Assembly: GCF_000935025.1 (NCBI RefSeq)
Contig: NZ_CP010836.1
Coordinates: 2,294,001 to 2,358,000 of the forward strand
DNA: 64,000 nucleotides
From: Sphingomonas hengshuiensis
Lineage (GTDB): Bacteria > Pseudomonadota > Alphaproteobacteria > Sphingomonadales > Sphingomonadaceae
Direction: 5' to 3'
Position 1 is the stretch's first letter; each line of letters begins with the position of its first letter. Positions 42,897 to 52,108 of this stretch are shown here, in pieces. The notes beneath the pieces were generated by a model, which saw nothing but the letters and a program-made list of their open reading frames with translations, was not told where the DNA came from and made no database searches. The position numbers and the translations under genes were made by a program.

Positions 42897-45680
42897 CTAG
42901 AACTGGGTCCCCACATTGAAGGTGATCAGCTTGGCATCGTCGCCGTCGACGCTGATGATATCCTTGGCGACGTCGATGCGAAGCGGGCCGAACGGCGAGG
43001 TCCAGTTCACGCCGAAGCCGATGGAAATTCGCGGTTTCGCCGAGTCCCCGACAAAGCTCTCCAGAAACGGCGAGGTCTCGGTGTAATAGAGCGTGTTGAG
43101 CGACGTACCCACGCACGCCGCGCTCGCGCTCGCGGCGTAGCCGACCTTGCAGGTCGTGGTCTGGCCGGCATAATTCGCGTCGGTCGACGCGACGACATAA
43201 TAGGGTTTGCCATTCGAATCATAGACATAGGTCTTCTTGGGCAACAGCGTCGGCGACCCGTCGGCGTTATAGAGCAGCTTGCCGGACGAGTCCTTGAGCT
43301 GTTCGAACTCGACGGTCTTGGACGGGCGGGTGATGTTGAAGACCGCACCGGCCTGGATGAAGATCGAGGGTCGCAGGCCCATTTCCCGGGCGCCGGCGCC
43401 AAGCGGAATTTCCAGCTCGGCCTTGGTCAGATAATAGGCCTTCCCCCCCAGCGCGTCGTCGGTGACCGAGTCCTTGTCGGTGTTCAGCAGCTGCGTGCCC
43501 GTAGTCGGATCTCCCGTGTAGCTGATCCGCTTGACGCGCGGCCCCACCCCGCGGATGTCGAAGCCGCGAAACTGCGGCTCGCCCAGGTAGAAGCGGTCGG
43601 TGATCCGGATGGGATCGACACCGGCGGTCGTCGACCCCTTCAAGCCGTGGATATAGCCGCCCTCCCCGGTCAGCGAGAAGATGAACCCCTTGCCGACATT
43701 CCAGTATTTGGCGCCATCGAAGCGCCCGCGCAGATAGCTGACGTCCCCGCCGAGCCCGGCAAAATCCGCGCTGAACGAAAGCCGATGGCCGCGGCTGGGC
43801 CGGATGCGGCTGTTGAGGCTGTCATAGATTAGCGACACCCCGACCAGCGAAGTGATGCGCGAGCCGATCGCCTGGCAATAATAGGTGCCGGCCTTTAGCG
43901 GGTCGCATTCGGTGTCCCCGTCGCCGTCGGTGTCCGAGTAGAACGTGCTTTTGTCGAGCGTCACGTCGTCCTTCATCAGCGTGTAGCGCGTGGACAATGT
44001 CCAATATTCGGTAAGCGGGAGGCCCGCGACGAGCTGGAAGCCCGTCGAGACCTGCTCATAGGTCGTGCTGCGATCGCTGCCGATATAGTTGAACGCGTTA
44101 TAATCGCGGCGAAAGATCGTCGCGCCGAGCGCCACGTTGCTGTCGAACAGATAGGGCTCGGTAAAGCCCAGCTCGATCGACTTGGACGTGCTCGAATAAT
44201 CGGCCGAGGCCGACACCGTCTGCCCCATGCCGCGGAAGTTGCGCTGGCGGATCGACGCCTGGAGGATGAAGCTCTCGAGGCTGGAGAAGCCGGCGGACAG
44301 CGTCAGCTCGCCATTGGCGCGTTCCTCGACGTTGGCCGCGAGCACGATGCGGTCGGGAGTCGACCCTTCCTTGCGCTCGATCTCGAACTTGTCCTCGAAA
44401 TAGCCGAGCGAATTGATGCGGTCCTGCGAGCGCTTGACGAGGAAGGTATTGAACGCATCGCCCTCCGCGACGCGCATCTCGCGGCGGATGACCTTGTCCT
44501 GCGTCTGGCGGTTGCCGGTGATGTCGATCCGCTCGATATAGGTGCGGTTGGACTCGCCGATGTGGAAGTTCATCGTCATCGTCAGCGCGTCCTTGTCGCG
44601 CTGGAATTCGGGGCGGACGTCCGCGAACGCATAGCCGAAAGCGCCGGCAGTCTCGCTCAGCTGCTCGACGGTGTCCTCGACGGCTTTCGCGTTATACCAT
44701 TGGCCTTCCTTGATCTGGAGCGCCGTGGCGAGCCGCTTGTCGTCAAAGTCGCGGATCGCGCTGTCGACCGTCACCGGCCCGAATTTATAGCGCGGACCTT
44801 CCTCGACGACATAGGTGATGATGAAGTCGCGCTTGTCCGGCGTCAGCTCGGCCATTGCCGAGATCACGCGGAAATCGGCATAGCCTTCGGTCAGGTAGAA
44901 TTGGCGCAGCTTCTGCTGGTCATAGGCCAGCCGGTCCTGGTCGTACGACGTGTTCGAGCTGAAAAGCGCCGAGATGCGCGACTGCTTTGTCGCCATCGCG
45001 CCCTGCAGGACGCGGCTCCCGAACACCTTGTTGCCGATGATGTTGATCTGGCGGACCTTGGACTTGGGGCCCTCGTCGATCTCGAACACCACGTCGACGC
45101 GGTTCTGGTCGAGGCTCACCATCTTCGGCGCGACGGTGGCGGCGAAGCGACCCTGGCGGCGATACAGTTCGACGATGCGCGCGACATCGGCGCGGACCGC
45201 GGTTCGCGTGAAGAGCTGGCGCGGCCCCAGCTTCACTTCCTTGAGAATCTTGTCGCTCTTCAGGCGCTTATTGCCTTCGAACACGACGCGGTTGATCACC
45301 GGATTCTCGCGGATGCGGATCACCAGGTCGCCCGTCTCCAGGCCTTCGATCGCGACGTCGGCGAGCAGATCGGAGCCGAGCAGATCCTTGATCGCCTGGT
45401 CGACCGTCTCGGTAGTATAGGGCTCACCGGTGCGCAGCCGGGTATAGGACAGGATCGTCTCCGGCTCCAGGCGCTGGACGCCCTCGACCCGCAGGCTTTT
45501 CGTCACGCGCGGGACGGGTGCGGGTGGTGCCGGTGTGGGGTTCGACGCCTGCGGGTTCGGTGCCGCCGGCCCGCTCTGGGCGGATGCCGGCGCAGCCACG
45601 ATCCCGGACAGCAACGCGCTTGCGCAGAACAACATGGCGCCACGCGGCCGAAGCCCGTGGCCGATGGGTCGTTTGGTCAC
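42897..45680 (-). CDS. BamA-family outer-membrane assembly protein (probable paralogue)
   Basis: The 927-residue protein starts at GTG 45680 behind GGAG. It has a signal peptide and a Pro/Ala-rich linker, then five POTRA-like repeats (about residues 58-405; the first begins SLRVEGVQRLEPETIL). A 16-strand barrel follows from about 430, with the loop-6 motif FRGFDIRGVGPR and a terminal Phe (GTQF). BamA folds and inserts outer-membrane proteins. Here it lacks its usual neighbours (rseP, ompH/skp, lpxD, fabZ, lpxA), standing between a LytTR regulator and a two-component kinase, so it is probably an extra copy. Insert-like residues around 800-870 in the barrel are Ser/Asn/Tyr-rich. Confidence 0.92.
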   Translation of the reverse strand: MTKRPIGHGLRPRGAMLFCASALLSGIVAAPASAQSGPAAPNPQASNPTPAPPAPVPRVTKSLRVEGVQRLEPETILSYTRLRTGEPYTTETVDQAIKDLLGSDLLADVAIEGLETGDLVIRIRENPVINRVVFEGNKRLKSDKILKEVKLGPRQLFTRTAVRADVARIVELYRRQGRFAATVAPKMVSLDQNRVDVVFEIDEGPKSKVRQINIIGNKVFGSRVLQGAMATKQSRISALFSSNTSYDQDRLAYDQQKLRQFYLTEGYADFRVISAMAELTPDKRDFIITYVVEEGPRYKFGPVTVDSAIRDFDDKRLATALQIKEGQWYNAKAVEDTVEQLSETAGAFGYAFADVRPEFQRDKDALTMTMNFHIGESNRTYIERIDITGNRQTQDKVIRREMRVAEGDAFNTFLVKRSQDRINSLGYFEDKFEIERKEGSTPDRIVLAANVEERANGELTLSAGFSSLESFILQASIRQRNFRGMGQTVSASADYSSTSKSIELGFTEPYLFDSNVALGATIFRRDYNAFNYIGSDRSTTYEQVSTGFQLVAGLPLTEYWTLSTRYTLMKDDVTLDKSTFYSDTDGDGDTECDPLKAGTYYCQAIGSRITSLVGVSLIYDSLNSRIRPSRGHRLSFSADFAGLGGDVSYLRGRFDGAKYWNVGKGFIFSLTGEGGYIHGLKGSTTAGVDPIRITDRFYLGEPQFRGFDIRGVGPRVKRISYTGDPTTGTQLLNTDKDSVTDDALGGKAYYLTKAELEIPLGAGAREMGLRPSIFIQAGAVFNITRPSKTVEFEQLKDSSGKLLYNADGSPTLLPKKTYVYDSNGKPYYVVASTDANYAGQTTTCKVGYAASASAACVGTSLNTLYYTETSPFLESFVGDSAKPRISIGFGVNWTSPFGPLRIDVAKDIISVDGDDAKLITFNVGTQF

Positions 45681-46197
45681 CTATTACTCCACGCATGATA
45701 AGCGGCATCTACAGGTCTACGGCGAGGAGGTCGGGAACCACGGCCGCACGCTCCAGCCGATGGCTTCGGGGTTTCTGCCAAGTTTCCGGACGGGCGCCGG
45801 GGCGCGTTGCAGCCGCTTGGCGATAGCGGTGTCGGATCGGGCGTTCCCGCCTCGGGCAAGGCGGGACGCCCGATCCGCGCCGATCCGGGCGGCTTTGGGG
45901 TCCGCCCGCTCCGGCCTGCCTGGCCGCGCTCTTCCGGAAGAATACGCGGCCTGCAGCATTCAGGGTGTGCCTGGTTCGGGCACTGAAAGAGGTAACGAGG
46001 GACCGGAGCGCTTGAAGCGCCCCGCTGTCCAGGCGAGATCGCTACCGTGGAGGCTGCCGCGTTCCGCGATTGCGCCAGGGCTGTTCATCCAGCCCGCGCC
46101 ACACAAGAGCAGCGGGCCCGCCGACGCCGAAATATGCACAAGAGATACTCCCGATCCACTTGTCACTCGTTCGGCGGGCCGCATTTCTCCGAGGTTT
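45681..46197. other. 517-bp intergenic region upstream of the bamA-like gene
   Basis: I see no gene with good coding character. It contains a long hairpin at 45835-45875 and a GC-rich repeat GCGGGCCCGCCG/CGGCGGGCCGC near 46.11-46.18 kb that could end transcription of the kinase gene arriving from the right. The bamA promoter should lie near the left end. Confidence 0.5.
45835..45875. repeat. Long intergenic hairpin
   Basis: GATCGGGCGTTCCCGCCT pairs with AGGCGGGACGCCCGATC around CGGGCA, with one bulged base. There is no T-run on either side. Size and perfection suggest a REP-like or structural element rather than a simple terminator. Confidence 0.55.
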
Positions 46198-47565
46198 CTA
46201 GCTACTCGAAACGGGCAGTGAAACGCGTGCGACAAGGCCGCCCTCGCTGCGATTGCGGAGCGTGACTTCCCCGCCATGCGCCCGCGCGATCGCGCGCGCG
46301 CTGGCCAGTCCCAGGCCGACGCCGCCGCTTGCGCGATTCCGCGACTGCTCGATCCGAAAAAACGGCTCGAAGACCCGCTCGAGCAGCTCTTCGGGGACCC
46401 CCGGCCCCAGGTCGCGCACTTCCACCCAGGCGCGGCCGCCGCTCGTGCCGATCGCCACCGTCGCTTGCCCGCCATACAGAACGGCGTTGCGGATCAGATT
46501 GCCGAACAGCCGTTTCAGCTCCGCGCGATCCCCGTCGACGATCGCGGCGGCGCCCTCTTCGAGTCGCACGTCGTCGCCATTGTCGCTGAACGAGTCGGTC
46601 ACGCTCTCCATCAGCGCGCGCAGGTCGAGGCGCTGCCGCTTGGGCGGAACGGTCAGGTCGCGAACGAGCGACAGCGTCGACGAGAGCATCGCCTCCATGT
46701 CCTTGATGTCGGTCTCCGTCGCAGCGCGCAAAGGCTCCGGCGCGTTCTCCATACGGAAGGCAATGCGCGCGAGCGGCGTACGGAGATCATGCGCGATCGC
46801 CGCCAGCAGCATCGAGCGATCTTCGATATAGCGCGAGACCCGCGCCTGCATCTGGTTGAGCGCGGATGCCGCCTCCTCGATCTCCGGCGGCCCGCGGACG
46901 GGCACGGGGGCAGAGCGCGGATCGCGGCCAAGGCGCTCGGCGGCCTCGGCGAACGCCGCGATCGGGCGCGTGATCCGCCGCGCCAGCCACCAGGCGAACG
47001 GTGCAATCGCCAGCAACGCGGCGAGCAGCCACGACAGGGCGCGCCAACGCCAGAACGTGGCGAAGCCGCGCGCCGGCCGCGCGGTCCGCCAGCTGCCGTC
47101 CGCAAGTTGCAGCGAGACCAAAAAATCGCCGAACAGCAATTCATCGCTCGGCCTCCCGAACCGCTCGCGCGGGAGGCCCCCAAAGGGTGGCGGGCCGCTC
47201 GACAAGCGCCCATCGGGGCCCACGCGCCGGGGAAAATGCGGTTCGAGGAACAACTGCAAGCGAAGCCGGGAGGCCGGAACGCCCAGCCGCTGGGTGAACA
47301 AGGCCCGCATCCGCGCCGAACTCTCGCTCTGCCGGGTGGCGAGGGTGGCGGGCGGCTCCGCGCTCAGGAGCAGGTTTCGGCTCGAGTCATGCCCCGTCTT
47401 CAACGCTGCGCTGACCTGATCGACGCTGAACAGGCGCGGGACAGGCGCGGGCAGGACGAACAGGAGCACGCCACTGATGAGCTGCGCTGCCGCGGCACTG
47501 GCCAGCATCACCAGGAATATCCGCAACAGCAGCGAAAACCGCTTTAAATTCGGCATCCGGATCAA
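46198..47565 (-). CDS. EnvZ-type sensor histidine kinase
   Basis: The 455-residue protein has two membrane spans (about residues 12-36 and 173-193) around a Pro/Arg-rich periplasmic domain. A HAMP segment (RRITRPIAAFAEAAERLG) and HisKA with phospho-acceptor His259 in AIAHDLRTPLARIAFR follow. The HATPase_c domain has N-box NLIRNAVLYG, DLGPGVPEELLERVFEPFFR and GVGLGLASARAIARAHGG. It starts at ATG 47565, overlapping the response-regulator stop (ATGA). It should phosphorylate the OmpR-like partner in response to an envelope signal. Nearby possible targets are the bamA-like gene and the autotransporter gene. Confidence 0.94.
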   Translation of the reverse strand: MIRMPNLKRFSLLLRIFLVMLASAAAAQLISGVLLFVLPAPVPRLFSVDQVSAALKTGHDSSRNLLLSAEPPATLATRQSESSARMRALFTQRLGVPASRLRLQLFLEPHFPRRVGPDGRLSSGPPPFGGLPRERFGRPSDELLFGDFLVSLQLADGSWRTARPARGFATFWRWRALSWLLAALLAIAPFAWWLARRITRPIAAFAEAAERLGRDPRSAPVPVRGPPEIEEAASALNQMQARVSRYIEDRSMLLAAIAHDLRTPLARIAFRMENAPEPLRAATETDIKDMEAMLSSTLSLVRDLTVPPKRQRLDLRALMESVTDSFSDNGDDVRLEEGAAAIVDGDRAELKRLFGNLIRNAVLYGGQATVAIGTSGGRAWVEVRDLGPGVPEELLERVFEPFFRIEQSRNRASGGVGLGLASARAIARAHGGEVTLRNRSEGGLVARVSLPVSSS

Positions 47566-48251
47566 GCGCGTTGCACCTGCGGCGAAAACAGATAGCCTTC
47601 ATGCTTGACGGTGCGGATGACATCGTCGCCCGGCGCGCGCAGCTTGCGGCGAAGGCGGCTCACCTGGATGTCGATCGCACGCCCGAACGCCTCGCTATCG
47701 CGGCCCCGCGACAATTCGAGCAACGCATCGCGGCTGAGGACGCGCCGCGGATGCTGGACGAAGGCGCGCAGCACCGCGAACTCGCCATCGGTCAGGTCGA
47801 TGAGCGTGGCATGGCCGTCCAGCAGTTCGTTCGACGACAGGTCGATCGTCCACTCCCCGAACGAATAGCGCTCCGGGCGCGTCACGGGCCGTTCCTGCCG
47901 GCGTAGAACGGCACGGACGTTCGCCAGGACCTCGCGCGGGGTACAGGTTTTGGTGAGGTAATAGTCGGCGCCGAATTCCAGCCCCGCGATACGATCCTGC
48001 TCTTCGCCAAGCGCGCTGAACAGCACCACGGGCGGGCCGCCGTCATCCACGAGGCGCCGGCACGCCGACAGCCCGTCCTCGCCCGGCATCATCACGTCCA
48101 GGATGATAAGGTCGACGGGCGTGCGGACCAGAGCCTGGTTCATCTCGATCGTATTCGCCGCAGTGCATACGTCATATCCATGGGCGCTCAGGCTGTTCGC
48201 CAGAAGCGTACGGATGCTGATGTCATCATCGACGACGAGAACCTTGCTCAC
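47562..48251 (-). CDS. OmpR-family response regulator with altered K-P motif
   Basis: The 229-residue protein has a receiver domain (KVLVVDDDISIRTLL, Asp52 in LIILDVMMPGEDG, VVLFSALGEEQDR) and a winged-helix effector domain (VLRAFVQHPRRVLSRDALLEL, AIDIQVSRLRRKL, IRTVKHEGYLF). The normally conserved Lys-Pro pair after strand 5 reads Lys-Thr (YYLTKTCTPRE). GTG start at 48251 with GGAGG 8 nt upstream. Coupled to the downstream kinase gene. It diverges from the autotransporter gene across 489 bp and may regulate it. Confidence 0.94.
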   Translation of the reverse strand: MSKVLVVDDDISIRTLLANSLSAHGYDVCTAANTIEMNQALVRTPVDLIILDVMMPGEDGLSACRRLVDDGGPPVVLFSALGEEQDRIAGLEFGADYYLTKTCTPREVLANVRAVLRRQERPVTRPERYSFGEWTIDLSSNELLDGHATLIDLTDGEFAVLRAFVQHPRRVLSRDALLELSRGRDSEAFGRAIDIQVSRLRRKLRAPGDDVIRTVKHEGYLFSPQVQRA

Positions 48252-48740
48252 GCTCGAGCCTCCATTGCTCCATGCCTCACCGCCCTCTTGCGCCTCCGCG
48301 ACGATCGACTTCCTTCGCTGCCTCCCTCGTTCAATAACAGGCGAGTCATCGGGAGCTCCTGAGGGAGCAAGGGCGATCGTTACGGAGGCGGCGTCTGCTT
48401 CCCGTGTTTCCTGCAGATTTCACTTTCGCTCGGTCGCTGAAACCGCGGATGGCAGCCGTCCGGGCGCGCGGCGCCGACGGCGCCAGGCGGCTTGCTTCCT
48501 CCGGACTTCGAAGCGCCCGCTGGAAACCTCAGGGAAATACGGCCCCGCGAACGAGGACGCCCTCGGTCCATAGGGAGTTCAAGTGGCCATCTCCGAATCG
48601 GCAGATCCGCTGCCCTTGTCCGGCGTGGTCCGCCCATCCGGATCGGGCACAGGGGCCAGGATTCGGTCCGCCGGCCTCGGGCGGACCTCGCTTCACACAG
48701 ACGCACCGCGCCGCCCCCTCACCTTGCAAGGATTCGTTAC
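48252..48740. other. 489-bp divergent region between OmpR-like gene and autotransporter gene
   Basis: No coding region is convincing; frames read through it but have skewed Arg/Pro composition. A perfect hairpin GGTCCGCC-ggcctcg-GGCGGACC lies at 48665-48687, in the likely 5' untranslated region of the autotransporter mRNA. The autotransporter Shine-Dalgarno AAGGA is at about 48728. Confidence 0.5.
48665..48687. other. Hairpin in the autotransporter leader
   Basis: An 8-bp perfect stem (GGTCCGCC/GGCGGACC) with a 7-nt loop lies 53 nt before the start codon. It could affect mRNA stability or translation. No regulatory RNA family is recognised. Confidence 0.4.
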
Positions 48741-51700
48741 ATGAAACTGCGCGTTCTGCTGCGTACGACCTGCTTCGGCTCGCTCGCGATGGCGGCCACC
48801 CCGGCATTTGCCCAAACTACCGTCAGCGCCGACAGCAGCACCGCGCTCGCGACGTCCAAAGCGGGTGACGTGACGATCAAGAACGATGTCGAGCTGAGCG
48901 TCGCGTCCGGCGCCGCGATCACCGTCGACAGCAACAACAAGGTGACCGTCAGCGAAGACGACGACGACGACAGCGACGACGAAGCCGGCCAGATCACCGC
49001 CGGCACGGGCGATGGCGCAACCGGCATCCTGATCAAGCCCGGCGTCGCCACCACCGTCACCAACGACGGCGTGATCACCGTGCTGGAAGATTACGACCCC
49101 GTCGATGACGACGCCAATGGCGTTGCCGACGGCGTGCTGGCCTCTGCCAGCAACCGCTACGGTATCTGGGCAGAGCCGGGCGGGACGGTGACGGGGACGA
49201 TCACCAATACGGGATCGATCACCGTCGAAGGGCTGAATTCGGGCGGCATCGTCCTCGATTCGACGCTGGACGGCTCGCTTGTGCAACAGGGGACGATCTA
49301 TGTGGCGGGCGACAACAGCGTCGGCATCCGCACCGCCGACGTAACCGGCGACATCATCCTGGAAGGGACGACCGTGGTCACCGGGGCCGGCGCGCGCGCG
49401 CTGAGCGTCGAAGGCGATGTCGGGGGGACGATCCGCATCCAGGGCACTGTCGGGCACCAGACGACCTTCACCTATGACGACGACGACAACACCATCGCGC
49501 TGTCGCGGTTCGACCTGCGGTCGGGCGCCGCGGCGGTAGCGATCGAGGCCAATGTCGCAGGCGGCATCATCGTCGCCGCGCCGCCGTCGGACGACAGCAC
49601 CACGGACGACGACGAAGACGATGACGGCGTCGACGACAGCGACGAGGGCACGGGCGCCATAACGGCGTACGGCAACGGCCCGGGAATGCTCATCGCCAGC
49701 GACGAGGCGATCACGATCGGCGCGCTGCCGTCGGCGAACGGCAGCTATTCGCTGCTCGTGGAGGGCTCGATCAACGGGATCGCCAGCTATAGCCAGACCG
49801 ACGCCTATGGGCTCGTCATCGGCGGCGCGGGGGGGACGGTAAGCCTTCCGGGCGGGATCGGCATCAGCGGCGCCGTGACCGCGACGACAAGCGATTCGGC
49901 GGCAACCGCGATCCTCATCAATTCCGACGCCGTCGTCAGCTCGCTCTACAACAGTGGAACGGTCAGCGCCCAGATCAATTCGACGGGCGAGGGTGAAGCC
50001 TATGGCATTCGCGACCTGTCGGGCACGCTGACGACGATCGAGAATACCGGCTTCATCAGCGCCGTCGGGTCGAACACCGATATCGTTCGCGCGATCGACC
50101 TGTCGAGCGCGACGGCGGACGTGACGATCACCCAGCACCTCAATGCGGAAGATGCCGAGACGCACGCCGACGCGGAGGAGGACCTGGACGAAGGCGAGAC
50201 CGACGACACGGTCTATACTGCGATCACGGGCCATATCGAAACCGGGTCCGGCAACGACACGCTGTCCGTCTCGGCGGGGCAGATCCTCGGCAACACCTAT
50301 TTCAACGACGGCAACGACACGCTGCTGCTGTCGGAACGCGCTTATTATTCGGGCAAGGTCTATTTCGGCAACGGGATCGGCACCGCGTCCCTGACCGACG
50401 ATTCCTACTTCACGGGAACGATCGACTTTGGCGGCCAGGCCGGTTCGCTGACGATCTCCGACACCGCGACATTCTATGGAACCATCGGTAACGGCGCCGC
50501 CGCTTCCATCGTCGTCGAAGGCGGCGAGTTCGGCGTGTCCGGCGTCAAGAGCTTCGAAGTGGGATCGCTGACGGTGAAGCAGGGCGGCGTGCTGCGCGCC
50601 TATATCGACGGCGAAACGAAGACGAGTTCGCTGATTACCGCCGGCACCGCGACCTTCGAGAGCGGCGCGATCATAACCGCGACGGTCAGCTCGCTCGAAG
50701 ATGCCGAGGGCAGCTACGTCATCCTGAGCGCGGACAGCCTGGTGGGCACCCCCACCTTCGACGATACGACCACCGAGATCCCGTTCATCTTCGATGGCTC
50801 GGTGAGCGTGGCGAACAACGAGTTGGTGCTGGACATCCGCCGCAAGCTCGCGTCCGAACTGGGCCTGCGCAGTTCCTCCGCCAGCGCCTATGACGCTATT
50901 CTGACGGCGGCGCTGGAAGACGATGTCCTTGAACAGAGCTTCCTCGACATGATGGATGGCGAGACCTTGCAGACCCAGGTCGCGCAGATGCTGCCCGACC
51001 ATGCGGGGGGCCTGTTCGATTCGGTCACCCGCGCGACCCGGCTGGCGGCGCAGCATGTCATGGATCGGGACGCCATCTTCGACATCACCGAGCCCGGCCA
51101 GATGGTCGCCTGGGCAGAACCGGTCGTCTGGCGCAGCAACCGGCGCGCGACCGGAGTAAACGCCTATAAAACGAGCGGATGGGGGTTCTCGGGCGGCGCC
51201 GAGTGGCTGACCGACATTGGCTATGTCGGCGGTTCGGTCGCTTGGCTTGGGGGCAAGGTCACCAACAATGGCGGCAGCGGGGTTATCGATACCTCGCAAT
51301 ATGACATCGGCGCATTCTGGCGCAGCGCACGGTCGGGGCCGCTCTTCGGCTATGCCCGGGTGGGTGCCGCGCGCACCAACTTCTCGAGCGAGCGAACGGT
51401 CGACCTGACCGCCAGCGACACCGACTATAGCTATACCAGTTCGGCGGACTGGGGCGGGTGGCTCTTCTCCGGAATGGGCGGAGTCTCGTACGACATCACG
51501 CCGACCTCGCGGCTGAAGATCCGGCCCAAGCTGGGTGTGGAGTGGTTCCAGCTCCGCGAAAACTCGTACGACGAAAGCGGCGGCGGCGACGCGATCAACC
51601 TGTACGTGGCAAAGCGCACGAGCAGCTCGCTCAGCGCCTCCAGCACCGTCGCCTTCTCCTATGCACTCAAGCCCGCCTCGGACTCGGTTCCGCTGTCGAT

Positions 51701-51941
51701 CGAACTGGAGGGCGGTCGCCGCTCGGTGCTTGCCGGAAAGCTCGGGGTGACCAAGGCCAATTTCCTCGACGGCGATACCTTCTCGATCACCCCCGAGGGT
51801 ATCGACGATAGCTGGACGGCCGAGATCCGCCTTCTCGGAGGGGGCTTCGACCATACGTGGAAGATCGGCGCCGGAGCCGAAAAGACGCGGAACGGAAGCC
51901 TCAATTTCTCAACCCGCGCATCGTTCAGCATCGCGTTCTGA
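48741..51941 (+). CDS. Autotransporter with Asp-rich passenger domain
   Basis: ATG 48741 is followed by a signal peptide (LRTTCFGSLAMAATPAFAQ). The 1066-residue protein has a long passenger of Gly/Thr/Ser/Asp-rich beta-helix-like repeats (GTITNTGSITVEGLNSGGI and similar). Three very acidic patches (EDDDDDSDDE, DDDEDDDGVDDSDEG, EEDLDEGETDD) suggest calcium binding. The C-terminal translocator barrel (about residues 800-1066) begins after WAEPVVWRSNRRATG and ends SFSIAF with terminal Phe. It is secreted through its own barrel to the cell surface. No catalytic motif was seen in the passenger, so adhesion or surface structure is likelier than protease activity. Divergent from the OmpR/EnvZ pair. 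Confidence 0.9.
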   Translation: MKLRVLLRTTCFGSLAMAATPAFAQTTVSADSSTALATSKAGDVTIKNDVELSVASGAAITVDSNNKVTVSEDDDDDSDDEAGQITAGTGDGATGILIKPGVATTVTNDGVITVLEDYDPVDDDANGVADGVLASASNRYGIWAEPGGTVTGTITNTGSITVEGLNSGGIVLDSTLDGSLVQQGTIYVAGDNSVGIRTADVTGDIILEGTTVVTGAGARALSVEGDVGGTIRIQGTVGHQTTFTYDDDDNTIALSRFDLRSGAAAVAIEANVAGGIIVAAPPSDDSTTDDDEDDDGVDDSDEGTGAITAYGNGPGMLIASDEAITIGALPSANGSYSLLVEGSINGIASYSQTDAYGLVIGGAGGTVSLPGGIGISGAVTATTSDSAATAILINSDAVVSSLYNSGTVSAQINSTGEGEAYGIRDLSGTLTTIENTGFISAVGSNTDIVRAIDLSSATADVTITQHLNAEDAETHADAEEDLDEGETDDTVYTAITGHIETGSGNDTLSVSAGQILGNTYFNDGNDTLLLSERAYYSGKVYFGNGIGTASLTDDSYFTGTIDFGGQAGSLTISDTATFYGTIGNGAAASIVVEGGEFGVSGVKSFEVGSLTVKQGGVLRAYIDGETKTSSLITAGTATFESGAIITATVSSLEDAEGSYVILSADSLVGTPTFDDTTTEIPFIFDGSVSVANNELVLDIRRKLASELGLRSSSASAYDAILTAALEDDVLEQSFLDMMDGETLQTQVAQMLPDHAGGLFDSVTRATRLAAQHVMDRDAIFDITEPGQMVAWAEPVVWRSNRRATGVNAYKTSGWGFSGGAEWLTDIGYVGGSVAWLGGKVTNNGGSGVIDTSQYDIGAFWRSARSGPLFGYARVGAARTNFSSERTVDLTASDTDYSYTSSADWGGWLFSGMGGVSYDITPTSRLKIRPKLGVEWFQLRENSYDESGGGDAINLYVAKRTSSSLSASSTVAFSYALKPASDSVPLSIELEGGRRSVLAGKLGVTKANFLDGDTFSITPEGIDDSWTAEIRLLGGGFDHTWKIGAGAEKTRNGSLNFSTRASFSIAF

Positions 51942-52108
51942 CAGCCCGGCATGCCCGCGCCGCTCCGTCGGCGCGGGCAAGCCGGAACTTGCGGGGCAGA
52001 CCCACGAGAACGAAGTCAGCACGACCAGCGACGATTCCGATACGGTGGCGAAGCTCTCGCGGTCGGAAAACCGATAAGCAGTTCGCGCGATCGATAGCGC
52101 GGCGGCGC

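Noticed and set aside
45535..46221. A 228-residue + strand frame in the bamA-like gene leader
   Set aside because: It starts inside the bamA-like coding sequence, has no ribosome-binding site and spans the strong hairpin; composition is not protein-like.
48693..51854. A 1053-residue open frame antisense to the autotransporter
   Set aside because: It is a composition shadow: Arg/Asp/Gly/Ala-rich with no domain or signal. The + strand protein has a signal peptide, repeats and a barrel with terminal Phe.
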